From: Austwickia sp. TVS 96-490-7B
Lineage (GTDB): Bacteria; Actinomycetota; Actinomycetes; Actinomycetales; Dermatophilaceae
Assembly (NCBI RefSeq): GCF_019331795.1
Contig: NZ_JAHPZL010000004.1
Span: 1-53,769 of the forward strand
Length of the DNA: 53,769 nt
Direction of reading: 5' to 3'
Shown in pieces: positions 19,541 to 27,938 of this stretch (the stretch's first letter is position 1; each line of letters opens with the position of its first letter). Under the pieces are notes generated by a model. That model had not been told where the DNA came from. It saw only the letters and a list, made by a program, of their open reading frames with translations, and ran no database searches. The translations under genes and the position numbers were made by a program.

Positions 19541-20248
19541 GTGCACACCGATGTGCTGATGATCGACGACGACACCGACCTGGCCGACAGCACGCTCGAA
19601 TACTTGGGAGCTTTCGGGGTGAGCACCCATCACGTCCGCAGCGGTGAAGAAGCCCTCACCTGGCTTGAAAAACACAGTGCGTCAACGTTGCTGCTTGACG
19701 TGAACCTGCCTGGCATGTCTGGCTATGCGACCTGCCGAGAAATCCGTCACCGTCAGGTGATCCCGACACTATTCCTGTCAGGTCGCACCAGCGAAGATGA
19801 CCAAGTCCTCGCGTTGAGCGTCGGCGGCGACGACTTCCTCTGCAAGCCCTACCCCATGTCGGTGCTCCTAGCGAAGGTCCAACGGGCACTGGCCCGGGCA
19901 CGCACGTCAGCATCAGCCTCAACCGCCCGCCCCATTGTCATCGACGACGGCTGGCTCCAGTTCGACTCCACCACGGGCCGCGTCCACGTCGACGGCCACG
20001 AAGTGCACCTGACATCCCTCGAATATCGCCTTCTCCGTCACCTGGCGAGCAGGCACGGTCAGGTCGTCACCAAAGAGGACCTCTTTACACACGTCTGGGC
20101 AGAGCCATTGACCTCGGATAGCACACTGTCGGTGCATATTCGCAGACTTCGGCGGCGTATCGAACGTGATCCCGACCATCCCGCCTACCTCCGCACCGTG
20201 TGGGGTCGCGGATACCTTTTTGAAGCTGGTGGCCAGGTCACGCGGTGA
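19541..20248 (+). CDS. OmpR/PhoB-family response regulator
   Basis: The 235 residues start at GTG 19541. The receiver domain (1-118) has the acidic pocket (VLMIDDDTD), the phosphorylation site at LLLDVNLPGMS (about D53), a Thr/Ser switch (LFLSGRTSED) and the conserved Lys (FLCKPY). A winged-helix DNA-binding domain follows (about 130-230: LTSLEYRLLRHLASRHGQVV ... SVHIRRLRRRIE ... RTVWGRGYLF). A GGAGG is 15 bases upstream, so the start is not certain. Its stop overlaps the start of the histidine kinase gene. DNA target and signal are unknown. Confidence 0.93.
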   Translation: MHTDVLMIDDDTDLADSTLEYLGAFGVSTHHVRSGEEALTWLEKHSASTLLLDVNLPGMSGYATCREIRHRQVIPTLFLSGRTSEDDQVLALSVGGDDFLCKPYPMSVLLAKVQRALARARTSASASTARPIVIDDGWLQFDSTTGRVHVDGHEVHLTSLEYRLLRHLASRHGQVVTKEDLFTHVWAEPLTSDSTLSVHIRRLRRRIERDPDHPAYLRTVWGRGYLFEAGGQVTR

Positions 20249-21195
20249 AAAATGTCCGCACAGCTGGCTTTACGCTGGCGTTGGCCCTCCTGGTCGCAGC
20301 TGCCGTGGTGAACTACGAGTTGTCACTCCCAGCACCACCGCCTGATGTCGCCACAGCGGGTGCTCCGGCGCAGCGCTATCAGAGTCCGTGGCCCGCCACG
20401 CTCGTCTTGATCGCAGCCGCCGTCATCGTGCTCGTCTACTCGCTATGGCTGCACCGGCAGATCATGTCCCACACCCAGGCCCAGGCCCAGGCCCAGGCCC
20501 AGGCCCAGGGGGCAGCCGAACAACACGTCGCTCGCAGCGCTTCGACAGCTCTAGTGGACGACCTCAGTCACGATTTGCGGTCTCTCGTCGCCACGATTAG
20601 CGCGACCACCGAACTTCTCCAACTCCAAGAGACCGACCCGGCACGAGCAGCCAAACTGGCGGTGGTGCTCCGGAAAGCCCATCAGGTTGACGCGTTAACG
20701 AGCGACCTGGCCCGAGCGGGACGTGACGAATTGATCACCCTCGATATCACGCCAAGGACGACCCCCACAGCGGACCTCATCCGGGCCATCAGGGAAAGCG
20801 CGGTGGGTATCGCCGCTCCGTACGCACTGGTGACACGCATCGACATCCCTGACTGCCTGACTGAGGTCGATCTGATCCGGTGGACGCAGATATGCGACAA
20901 CATCCTCGGCAACGCTGCCAAACACGCCGGGACACCCGTCGAGGTCACTGCGGCGATCCATGACACCCATCTCGACATCACCTTCCGCGACCACGGCCCT
21001 GGAGTCCCCCAAGCCGATCTCGACCGCATCACCCGACGCGGCTACCGCTGCAGAAGCGCTGGCAACACCCCTGGTGAGGGATTAGGGCTGAGCACTGCGC
21101 TGACGCTGGCTCATGCCATGGGCGGATCATTGCACTGTTCATTACCACCAGGGGGCGGTGTCGCTGTGACAGCGCGGCTCCCCCTCACCCCATAA
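20245..21195 (+). CDS. Sensor histidine kinase
   Basis: The 316-residue kinase starts at GTG 20245, overlapping the regulator stop (GTGA). It has a TM helix at 8-27, a short 25-residue external loop, a second TM helix (48-69), then a run of QA dipeptides, an H-box (DDLSHDLRSLVATIS) and an HATPase domain with the N-box (CDNILGNAAKHAG), G1 (FRDHGPGVPQADL) and G2 (GEGLGLSTALTLAHAMGG). The tiny external loop suggests sensing at or in the membrane. The length is short for a class I kinase because it has no HAMP or PAS. It ends convergently, overlapping the DUF1648-like gene by 11 bases. Confidence 0.92.
   Translation: MKNVRTAGFTLALALLVAAAVVNYELSLPAPPPDVATAGAPAQRYQSPWPATLVLIAAAVIVLVYSLWLHRQIMSHTQAQAQAQAQAQGAAEQHVARSASTALVDDLSHDLRSLVATISATTELLQLQETDPARAAKLAVVLRKAHQVDALTSDLARAGRDELITLDITPRTTPTADLIRAIRESAVGIAAPYALVTRIDIPDCLTEVDLIRWTQICDNILGNAAKHAGTPVEVTAAIHDTHLDITFRDHGPGVPQADLDRITRRGYRCRSAGNTPGEGLGLSTALTLAHAMGGSLHCSLPPGGGVAVTARLPLTP
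20476..20508 (+). repeat. In-frame CAGGCC hexanucleotide repeat in the kinase gene
   Basis: Five perfect CAGGCC units plus CAG encode five Gln-Ala dipeptides and a Gln in the linker between TM2 and the H-box. Slippage would add or remove residues without a frameshift. Confidence 0.85.
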
Positions 21196-21628
21196 GGCTC
21201 GCCTGTATGGCGGTGCCGACGTGAACGTTGCCCGGGTCGGTGATGTCTCGGTTGACGACGAGGATGGTGAGGGTGATTCCCACCAGGAAGATCGACCATA
21301 CTGCGGCGATCACCACAGCAACACGCTCTGCTGACGGGGGCATCAAGAGCCGTGACATGCTCAGGAGTACTGCGAGCGCCACTGGCACCACGAGGATGAA
21401 CGGCACCATCACTGCGAGGAACCCGGTCAGAGAGGTGGTGCCGGTTACTTCGCCGGTGGTGAGGTTGAATTGGTTGGCGAGACGCGCAGGGAGACGGCTG
21501 TGCCATGCGGCAGCGCAGGCGAGGACAGCTGCGGTGCCGAGTAGTCCGGGGGCTGCAGTCGCGATGACCCAGCCTCGTCGGGGGGCATGCTCCGCTGGCG
21601 CGATGGTGTCATTTGTGGCGCTGTTCAT
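21185..21628 (-). CDS. DUF1648-like small membrane protein
   Basis: The 147-residue protein has three or four hydrophobic helices (about 18-42, 68-92, 102-122). The loop after the first helix (AAAWHSRLPARLANQFNLTT) resembles DUF1648, the domain of SdpI-like membrane proteins. MNSATNDTI at 21628 is chosen because AAAGGTG lies 7 bases upstream and it precedes the first helix by 17 residues. Transcribed towards the kinase gene, with overlapping ends. Function is not known. Confidence 0.65.
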   Translation of the reverse strand: MNSATNDTIAPAEHAPRRGWVIATAAPGLLGTAAVLACAAAWHSRLPARLANQFNLTTGEVTGTTSLTGFLAVMVPFILVVPVALAVLLSMSRLLMPPSAERVAVVIAAVWSIFLVGITLTILVVNRDITDPGNVHVGTAIQASLMG

Positions 21629-21748
21629 GTCGCACCTTTTGTCAGAAATTGGTGAAGGTGTCTTCATGGTAGGAGTGGCGCCGTTGAAGATTCCCGACCG
21701 AATTTCTGACATTTTTTTTAACATCTCTCTGAGTTTTATGGAGATGTG

Positions 21749-22273
21749 TCAGCGTGGTGGCCGCCAGACCACGAGCGCTTGGGAAGCAGAGGTCGACCGT
21801 CGGGGTCGTTCGCCGGGTCGGACTGCCACGACGTCGCCGTACCTGCCAGCCGCGAACACCCGTTGACCGCTGGCCTGTCCCATGACGTGCCGAACTTGGG
21901 TGAGTTGCCGGTCGAGTTCGTCGACCTGTCGCCGTAAAGCATCGATCTCGTCAGCCATCGCCATGATGCGTTGAATCCCGGCGAGGCTGACACCTTCTTC
22001 TTGGGAAAGCCGCTGTACTTCACGGAGTTTCGCTACGTCGTAACTGCTGTAGCGGCGGCCACCGCCGCGGGTACGTCGAGGCGTGACGATCCCCAACCGG
22101 TCGTATTGACGCAAGGTCTGCGCGTGCATCCCCGCAAGTTGAGCCGCGACGGAGATCACGAACACCGGGGCGTGCTCGTCGGCGACGAAACCAGCGTCGC
22201 GGTGGGCGGTGGCAGGCGCCGGACGGGACCGGCCGTGCGACACGGACGGTTCACCCCGTCCACCGCCAGGCAC
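21749..22273 (-). CDS. hspR: Heat-shock repressor HspR (MerR family)
   Basis: HspR is the DNA-binding repressor that, with DnaK, binds HAIR sites and shuts off the dnaK operon and clpB. The 174-residue protein has a MerR-type winged HTH (VFVISVAAQLAGMHAQTLRQ ... YDRLGIVTPRRTRGGGRRYS, about 36-80), a helical part with a coiled-coil segment (MADEIDALRRQVDELDRQLT) and a variable tail. It is the last gene of the dnaK operon, starting 3 bases after the dnaJ stop at GTG 22273 with AAAGG 9 bases upstream. The N-terminal 35 residues look unstructured and the true start may be downstream. Both targets (HAIR at 7237 and 26430) are in this window. Confidence 0.93.
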   Translation of the reverse strand: MPGGGRGEPSVSHGRSRPAPATAHRDAGFVADEHAPVFVISVAAQLAGMHAQTLRQYDRLGIVTPRRTRGGGRRYSSYDVAKLREVQRLSQEEGVSLAGIQRIMAMADEIDALRRQVDELDRQLTQVRHVMGQASGQRVFAAGRYGDVVAVRPGERPRRSTSASQALVVWRPPR

Positions 22274-22275
22274 GA

Positions 22276-23352
22276 TCAGTCGCCTTTCGCTTTACGGTGC
22301 AGCTCTTCACGAGGGTCGTAGCCTGCGTCCAAGGATCGCAATGTCTCTACCGCGGCAGCAGCTTCCTCAGAGAGCCGCTGAGGGACGACGACCTGGACTT
22401 TGGCGAGCAGATCACCAGCCCCGTCTTTGCGTTGAACACCGCGCCCTTTGACGCGCAGCACCCGACCTGACGGGGTCCCCGGAGCGATCCGCACTTTGAC
22501 GGTCCCGCCATCAATGGTGGGCACTGACACCGCTTCACCTAGCGCGGCTTCCGCGAAGGTCACCGGCAGATCGAGCAACAGGTTGTCGCCGTCCCGAGTG
22601 AATACCGGATGCGGGGTGACAGTGATTTTCAACAACAGGTCACCTGGTTCGCTGGAGATCCCGGTCGGCGGTTCACCCTTGCCTCGCAACCGGATCGTCG
22701 CGCCGTCGTTGACCCCGGCAGGGATACGCGCAGTGATCGACTTGCCGCCAACTCCGTTGACGATGACCGTGTCACCGGTCACAGCCTGCCGGAAAGTTAA
22801 CGTTGCGGTGGCATGCAAGTCACGAGCCTTGCGGGGACCACGACGCGGACCTGCGCCGGGGAAACCTGAAGCCCCCGGATATCCGCTGGTCGTCGCGCCA
22901 CCACCGAAACCGGTCCCGCCAGCACCACCAAACATTGACAACAAATCGTCAAGGTCCGGTCCGGAGGCTCCGGCCGAGCCGGCGAAGCCACCAGCGCCAC
23001 GAGAGTGTCGGCCCGGCCCGGGTGCGCCACCACCGAACAAGTTGCTGAAAATGTCTTCGAACCCGGCGCCACCCGTGGCATTACCCGGCCCACCCGCTGT
23101 GAACCGGGCGCCGCCTCGGCTCATCGCCCGCACCGCGTCGTACTGCTTACGCTGCTCCGCATCAGAGAGGACGGCGTACGCCTCCCCGATCTCTTTGAAC
23201 CGTTGCTCCGCGCCACTGTCCCCCGGATTCGAATCGGGATGCAGGTCACGGGCCAACTTGCGGTAACGCTTCTTAATGTCTTTGTCGTCAGCGTCGGCCG
23301 GGACGCCCAGGATCGAGTAGAAGTCCTTCTCGAACCAGTCCTGACTGGCCAA
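22276..23352 (-). CDS. dnaJ: DnaJ-type co-chaperone without zinc-finger
   Basis: The 358 residues carry a J domain (1-75) with the HPD motif (RDLHPDSNPGDSG), a long Gly/Phe-rich linker (about 83-170), and the two beta-sandwich substrate-binding domains (GPRKARDLHATATLTFRQAV onward). The four CXXCXGXG zinc repeats of type A DnaJ are absent, so this is a type B (CbpA/DnaJB-like) protein. The TTG start at 23352 is chosen because GGAGG lies 7 bases upstream and SQDWFEKDFYSILGV is the family N-terminus. It lies between grpE and hspR in the heat-shock operon. Confidence 0.95.
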   Translation of the reverse strand: MASQDWFEKDFYSILGVPADADDKDIKKRYRKLARDLHPDSNPGDSGAEQRFKEIGEAYAVLSDAEQRKQYDAVRAMSRGGARFTAGGPGNATGGAGFEDIFSNLFGGGAPGPGRHSRGAGGFAGSAGASGPDLDDLLSMFGGAGGTGFGGGATTSGYPGASGFPGAGPRRGPRKARDLHATATLTFRQAVTGDTVIVNGVGGKSITARIPAGVNDGATIRLRGKGEPPTGISSEPGDLLLKITVTPHPVFTRDGDNLLLDLPVTFAEAALGEAVSVPTIDGGTVKVRIAPGTPSGRVLRVKGRGVQRKDGAGDLLAKVQVVVPQRLSEEAAAAVETLRSLDAGYDPREELHRKAKGD

Positions 23353-23435
23353 TGTCGCCTCCTTCGCTGAACGCGGCGATCGATGGATGAATGGTGATCA
23401 CGTCGCCACGAACCGGTGACACCACGCTGGGCCGC

Positions 23436-23465
23436 CCGGTCGGGTCGCAGGGACGACCCGACCGG
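23436..23465 (-). terminator. Intercistronic hairpin between grpE and dnaJ
   Basis: CCGGTCGGGTCG (23436-23447) pairs perfectly with CGACCCGACCGG (23454-23465) across a 6-base loop, 12 bases after the grpE stop. No U-run follows. It could attenuate dnaJ-hspR or stabilise the upstream message. Confidence 0.65.
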
Positions 23466-23477
23466 AAAGGCACCTGT

Positions 23478-24212
23478 TCAGAGCGGATCAGCTACCGACA
23501 CCAGTGCCGGCCGCACCACTCGCTCACCGAGGCGATACCCCGGTTGCATGATCTGTACGACGGTGGTGTCCGTGGTCCCTGGCGCTAACTCCGCCTGGAC
23601 GTGCATGACGGCCTCATGCACGGTCGGATCGAAGGTCTCCCCCGGCTCGCCGTAGCGCTCCACGCCGTACCGTCCGAGGATCGTCTCGAACTTCTCGGCG
23701 ATCTTCGCGAACGGACCGGTCTCCAACTCACCGTGCTGACGAGCCAAGTGGATCTCGTCCATCACCGGCAACAACGCCTCAATGACCCCGGCGATAGCTC
23801 GCTCGGACTCCACGGCGCGATCACGATCCACGCGACGCTTGTAGTTGACGTACTCCGCCTGCAAACGCTGCAAATCGACGAGACGCTCCGCCGCGAGACG
23901 CGCGTCAGAGGACTCTTCAACCGCTACCCCGTCACCGGAAAGACCCGCGAGGGAGTCTCCCTCAGCGATGTTGTCCTCACCGGGTTCAGCGGTCACCGTG
24001 TCCTCCTGTTCCTCAACGGGGTCAGCAGTCACCGGAGGCGCCATGGACGTCTCCCCGCCGGAGGTCCTGCTATCGCCCCCCGTGCTGGCCTGGACGTCCT
24101 CATAGGCGCCACGGGCAGCAGCCTGCTGCGCCGGGCTGGGCATCGCGCGGGCGCCACCCAGTGGATCGCCGTGGTCCTCATCGGCAGACCTGGTGGTCTC
24201 GTTGTCGGTCAT
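23478..24212 (-). CDS. grpE: Nucleotide exchange factor GrpE
   Basis: GrpE releases ADP from DnaK. The 244-residue protein has an acidic, disordered N-terminal 95 residues (GEDNIAEGDSLAGLSGDG), a long helix (RLAAERLVDLQRLQAEYVNY) that forms the dimer, and the beta-wing domain (YGEPGETFDPTVHEAVMHVQ ... VVQIMQPGYRLGERVVRPAL). ATG 24212 is chosen: AAGGAGAGG lies 3-9 bases upstream and MTDNETTRSADEDHG starts the acidic region; the frame is open further upstream but is not protein-like. It lies between dnaK and dnaJ and shares the HspR-controlled promoter. Confidence 0.95.
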   Translation of the reverse strand: MTDNETTRSADEDHGDPLGGARAMPSPAQQAAARGAYEDVQASTGGDSRTSGGETSMAPPVTADPVEEQEDTVTAEPGEDNIAEGDSLAGLSGDGVAVEESSDARLAAERLVDLQRLQAEYVNYKRRVDRDRAVESERAIAGVIEALLPVMDEIHLARQHGELETGPFAKIAEKFETILGRYGVERYGEPGETFDPTVHEAVMHVQAELAPGTTDTTVVQIMQPGYRLGERVVRPALVSVADPL

Positions 24213-24244
24213 GACCTCTCCTTGACGTGCTGACCTCCAGTGTG

Positions 24245-24282
24245 CCTGGTGGGGCCGCCACTGTCGTAGCGACCCCACCAGG
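24245..24282 (-). terminator. Intercistronic hairpin between dnaK and grpE
   Basis: CCTGGTGGGG (24245-24254) pairs with CCCCACCAGG (24273-24282) across an 18-base loop, 10 bases after the dnaK stop. As with the hairpin after grpE, it may act as a partial terminator or mRNA-end stabiliser giving more DnaK than GrpE. Confidence 0.6.
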
Positions 24283-24291
24283 GCAAGGACA

Positions 24292-26214
24292 TCACTTCTT
24301 CTTGTCGTCCTCCACGACCTCAGCGTCGATGATGTCATCGGCGGCAGCGGCACCCGCGGCACCCGCAGCGGCGCCCGCCGCCGCACCGGCAGCGCCAGCC
24401 GCCCCGGCACCCGCGGCTCCGGCGCCCTCAGCACTCTCAGCCTGCGTCGCGGCGTACAACGCCGACCCCATCTTCTGGGACTCCTCGTTCAACGTGGTGA
24501 CCTTCGCGTTGAGGTCTTCCACGCTAGGAGCGTCATCACCGGTCTTGGCCAAAGCAGCCTTCAGATCAGCAAGCGCGTCCTCAACGGGCTTCTTCGTCTC
24601 CGCAGGAACCTTGTCACCCGAGTCGGCGAGGAACTTCTCCGTGGAGTAGGCCAGCTGCTCCGCAGTGTTGCGAGCCTCCGCCTCCTCACGGCGCTTCTTG
24701 TCCTCCTCGGCGTGTGCCTCGGCTTCCTTGACCATGCGCTCGATCTCTTCCTTCGGCAGCGCAGAGCCACCAGAGATCGTCATCGACTGCTCCTTGCCGG
24801 TGCCGCGGTCCTTCGCGGAGACGTGCACGATGCCGTTCGCGTCGATGTCGAAGGTCACCTCGATCTGCGGGATACCGCGCGGCGCCGGGGCGATACCGGT
24901 CAACTCGAACGTGCCCAACGGCTTGTTCGCGCTCGCCAGCTCACGCTCGCCCTGGAAGACCTGGATCAGCACCGACGGCTGGTTGTCCTCTGCCGTGGTG
25001 AACACCTCGGAACGCTTCGTGGGAATAGCCGTGTTGCGCTCGATGAGCTTCGTCATCAGTCCGCCCTTGGTTTCGATACCCAAGGACAGCGGGGTGACGT
25101 CGATGAGCAGGACATCCTTGCGCTCACCCTTGAGGACACCGGCCTGCAACGACGCGCCGACCGCGACAACCTCGTCCGGGTTGACGCCCTTGTTGGGTTC
25201 CTTGCCGCCGGTGAGCTTCTTGACCAGCTCGGTCACCGCAGGCATCCGGGTCGAGCCACCGACGAGGACGATGTGGTCAATGTCGCCGACCGAGATCCCA
25301 GCGTCCTTGATGACCTGCTCGAACGGCGCTTTGCACCGGTCCAGCAAGTCTGACGTCATCTGCTCGAACTGGACGCGAGTGATGTTCTCGTCCAGGTGAA
25401 TCGGACCGTTCTCCGACATCGACAGGTATTGCAAGCTGACGTTTGTGGAGGTGGAGGAAGACAGTTCCTTCTTGGCCTGCTCCGCGGCGTCCCGCAGACG
25501 CTGCATGGCGATCTTGTCATTGGCCAAGTCAACGCCGGTGGTGTTCTTCACCGTGGTCAGCAAGTGCTTGACGATCCGGTCGTCCCAGTCGTCGCCGCCG
25601 AGACGGTTGTCACCGTGGGTCGCGCGGACCTGGATGGTGGAGAAACCATCCTCCGGGTCCTTGCCAACCTCCAGCAAGGAGACGTCGAAGGTGCCGCCGC
25701 CGAGGTCGAAGACCAGGATGAGTTCGTCTTCCTTGCCCTTGTCCAGGCCGTAGGCCAGCGCGGCCGCGGTCGGCTCGTTGACGATGCGCAGCACGTTCAG
25801 GCCCGCGATCTCGCCGGCCTCCTTGGTGGCCTGGCGCTCGGCGTCATCGAAGTACGCCGGGACGGTGATGACCGCGTCGGTGACCGGTTCACCCAAGTAG
25901 GACTCGGCGTCCCGCTTGAGCTTCATGAGGGTGCGAGCGCTGATCTCCTGCGCGGTGTATTTCTTGCCGTCAATTTCCGTGGTCCAGTCGGTGCCGACGT
26001 GGCGCTTCACGGACCGGATCGTCCGGTCAACGTTGGTGACAGCCTGGCGCTTAGCGATCTCGCCGACAAGCACCTCACCGTTCTTGGAGAACGCGACCAC
26101 TGAGGGGGTGGTGCGCCCACCTTCGGCGTTAGCGATGATGGTCGGCTCGTTGCCCTCCAGGACAGAGACAGCCGAGTTGGTGGTTCCGAGGTCGATGCCT
26201 ACTGCACGGGCCAT
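24292..26214 (-). CDS. dnaK: Chaperone DnaK (Hsp70)
   Basis: The 640-residue Hsp70 shows the ATPase signatures [40 protein letters not shown] and [20 protein letters not shown], the linker-substrate domain transition ([20 protein letters not shown]), and a C-terminal lid that ends in an Ala/Gly-rich tail and [18 protein letters not shown] 26214 has AAGGAGAGG 8 bases upstream. It is the first gene of dnaK-grpE-dnaJ-hspR. A HAIR operator lies 216 bases upstream. DnaK also acts as HspR co-repressor, giving feedback control. Confidence 0.98.
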   Translation of the reverse strand: MARAVGIDLGTTNSAVSVLEGNEPTIIANAEGGRTTPSVVAFSKNGEVLVGEIAKRQAVTNVDRTIRSVKRHVGTDWTTEIDGKKYTAQEISARTLMKLKRDAESYLGEPVTDAVITVPAYFDDAERQATKEAGEIAGLNVLRIVNEPTAAALAYGLDKGKEDELILVFDLGGGTFDVSLLEVGKDPEDGFSTIQVRATHGDNRLGGDDWDDRIVKHLLTTVKNTTGVDLANDKIAMQRLRDAAEQAKKELSSSTSTNVSLQYLSMSENGPIHLDENITRVQFEQMTSDLLDRCKAPFEQVIKDAGISVGDIDHIVLVGGSTRMPAVTELVKKLTGGKEPNKGVNPDEVVAVGASLQAGVLKGERKDVLLIDVTPLSLGIETKGGLMTKLIERNTAIPTKRSEVFTTAEDNQPSVLIQVFQGERELASANKPLGTFELTGIAPAPRGIPQIEVTFDIDANGIVHVSAKDRGTGKEQSMTISGGSALPKEEIERMVKEAEAHAEEDKKRREEAEARNTAEQLAYSTEKFLADSGDKVPAETKKPVEDALADLKAALAKTGDDAPSVEDLNAKVTTLNEESQKMGSALYAATQAESAEGAGAAGAGAAGAAGAAAGAAAGAAGAAAADDIIDAEVVEDDKKK

Positions 26215-26312
26215 GGTGGTTCCTCTCCTTGGTCTGTGGGTCCAGCCGCTGAGCGGGAAGCCACCCATCCGGGGTCGACACGTCACAACTCGGACGCGGC
26301 ACGTCATACGAC

Positions 26313-26330
26313 GTACGACGTACGTCGTAC
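26313..26330. promoter_or_regulatory. Perfect 18-bp palindrome upstream of dnaK
   Basis: GTACGACGTACGTCGTAC reads the same on both strands and is preceded by an overlapping partial copy (ATACGACGTACG). It lies 100 bases before dnaK, between the HAIR site and the start. It could be an operator for a second regulator or simply a structured leader. No matching family is recognised. Confidence 0.5.
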
Positions 26331-26429
26331 CCGGCTGGGAGGCATCTCGCCCGGCTCTACCGGACGTGATGCGTCTGGATCTCAGAGTGGCGAGCCTGAA
26401 TCCTGATTGTCAATTGGGAGCTCACCAAA

Positions 26430-26450
26430 CTTGAGTTCATCTGACTCAAC
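26430..26450 (-). promoter_or_regulatory. HAIR operator (HspR box) of the dnaK operon
   Basis: CTTGAGT-TCATCTG-ACTCAAC matches the HAIR consensus CTTGAGT-N7-ACTCAAG with one mismatch in the last base. It is 216 bases before dnaK. HspR made from the last gene of the operon is expected to bind here. Confidence 0.88.
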
Positions 26451-26544
26451 ACCGGACCAGGCCGTCATGTTCCCACCGTCATGTGACCTCAGTCACATTA
26501 GGAGGTGCGGCGTCAAACGCAGGTCTCCGCCCCGGCCCTCCGCA

Positions 26545-26727
26545 ACCCGCCCACGGGCGACTTTCCCCACACCACACCCGCCCACGGGCGGCTTTCCCCC
26601 ACAAAACCCCAGGTCGACCTCACCAAAACCCGCCCATGGGCGACTTTCCCCCACACAACCCCAGGCCGACCTCACCAAAACCCGCCCATGGGCGACTTTC
26701 CCCCACGCCACACCCGCCCACGGGCGG
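26545..26727. repeat. Hairpin repeat array 2 (REP-like)
   Basis: Five copies of ACCCGCCCACGGGCG (or with CATGGGCG, which changes the loop to AT) occur at 26545, 26575, 26628, 26680 and 26711. Spacing is 30, 53, 52 and 31 bases, the same rhythm as array 1 at 9071. Spacers carry GACTTTCCCCCACA and the shared CCCCAGG element. The array ends 47 bases before the P-loop kinase start, again directly upstream of a plus-strand gene. Confidence 0.85.
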
Positions 26728-26774
26728 ATCGGCGTACGACCCACCACCGACCGCATCCTGAGCAGACTGGAGAC

Positions 26775-27374
26775 ATGCAGCAGCCAGTTTGTCTGACCGC
26801 GATGATGGGGTTGCCCGGCGCAGGCAAAACGACGGTGGCGCGCGCCATGGCGCAACGAGACCAGTCAGTTCTTATCTCAGTTGACCCCATCGAAGATGCG
26901 ATGCACCGGGCGGGAATCCCGGCGAGTCATGAAACTGGGTTAGCGGCGTACCTTATTGCTGAAGTCATCGCCCGAGAATCTTTGATGACAGGCCTCAACG
27001 TGATCGTGGACGCCGCTAACTACGTCGAGCCAGCACGACACATGTGGCAGGCGCTCGCGACGGAATGCGCCGCCGTACTCACGTGGGTGGAGGTCGTCTG
27101 CTCTGACGAATCACTGCACCGGCGGCGACTTGCCGCACGTGACCGCGGATTTGGGCCCACGTTGGAGATTGGCTGGGCCGATGTGACCGCCCGCCGTGAC
27201 GCCACCGACCCGTGGCCTGCTGGCGAGCCTGTCCGGCATGTCAGCATCGACACAGCCTGCGCCATTGAACCCCAACTGAACACCAGGATGTGTGGTGAAC
27301 CTTTCAGGCACCGCGCGCGAGACCCCAACCCTTCAGTCAATCGCCCCAACACTGCGAGCACAATGCATCCATGA
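26775..27374 (+). CDS. P-loop kinase/ATPase, AAA_33-like
   Basis: The 199-residue protein has a Walker A motif near its start (AMMGLPGAGKTTVARAMAQR), a Walker-B-like hydrophobic strand ending in Asp (LNVIVDAANYVEPARHMW) and a later Arg-rich lid (ESLHRRRLAARDRGFG). This is the layout of small kinases that act on small substrates or nucleic-acid ends. ATG 26775 is chosen because the P-loop starts 9 residues on and GGAG lies 2-5 bases before; the frame is open upstream through the repeat array but is not coding. It shares an ATGA overlap with the GNAT gene, so they are coupled. Substrate unknown. Confidence 0.75.
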   Translation: MQQPVCLTAMMGLPGAGKTTVARAMAQRDQSVLISVDPIEDAMHRAGIPASHETGLAAYLIAEVIARESLMTGLNVIVDAANYVEPARHMWQALATECAAVLTWVEVVCSDESLHRRRLAARDRGFGPTLEIGWADVTARRDATDPWPAGEPVRHVSIDTACAIEPQLNTRMCGEPFRHRARDPNPSVNRPNTASTMHP

Positions 27375-27796
27375 CTCTCGCTACCGAATTTACCGTGACC
27401 ACTGACCTTGACCGCATCGACCTGGACACTGTGCATCATTGGCTGTCGACAGACACCTTCTGGGCGACAGGCCGGTCCCGGGAAATAATGCAACGCGCCG
27501 CGGAAAATTCTTTAAACTTCGGTGTACTCGACACTGACGGCGCCCTCTGCGGATATGCCCGGGTCGTCACCGATCAGGCAACTTTTGCGTGGCTGTGCGA
27601 TGTGTATGTCCCATCAAGCCACCGCGGCTTAGGGCTTGGTTTATTGCTTTCTCAGAAGGTCGTCGACACCCTTGCTCCGTGGCACCTGAAACGCATCATG
27701 CTCACCACCATCGACGCGCACAGCCTGTATGAAAAAGTCGGATTCACACCCTTCCCCAACCCTAAAAATCTGATGTGGATCACCGCGCCAGAATGA
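27371..27796 (+). CDS. GNAT-family N-acetyltransferase
   Basis: The 141 residues show the GNAT core: a beta strand with LCGYARVVTDQATFAWLCDV (about 56-75), the acetyl-CoA pyrophosphate-binding loop at SSHRGLGLGLLLSQKVVDTL (motif A, R/Q-x-x-G-x-G/A), and the late LTTIDAHSLYEKVGFTPFPN. The start overlaps the stop of the kinase gene (ATGA). It resembles small-molecule or protein acetyltransferases of the YpeA/YkwB-like sort; substrate unknown. 142 bases separate it from the hemerythrin gene. Confidence 0.88.
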   Translation: MTLATEFTVTTDLDRIDLDTVHHWLSTDTFWATGRSREIMQRAAENSLNFGVLDTDGALCGYARVVTDQATFAWLCDVYVPSSHRGLGLGLLLSQKVVDTLAPWHLKRIMLTTIDAHSLYEKVGFTPFPNPKNLMWITAPE

Positions 27797-27938
27797 CTGC
27801 TCAAGACCGTGTACGTCGATGATCACCGCCGACCAGAAATACGGCACAACTGCCCCTGGCAGACCCACATCCAGGCATATGAACAACAGCTGCCTCCTCC
27901 GGATGCGGCCCCACACCCCTCCTCCTAGGGTGTCGGAC

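Noticed and set aside
24665-26103. Long plus-strand frames opposite dnaK.
   Set aside because: They are shadows of dnaK with no independent likeness.
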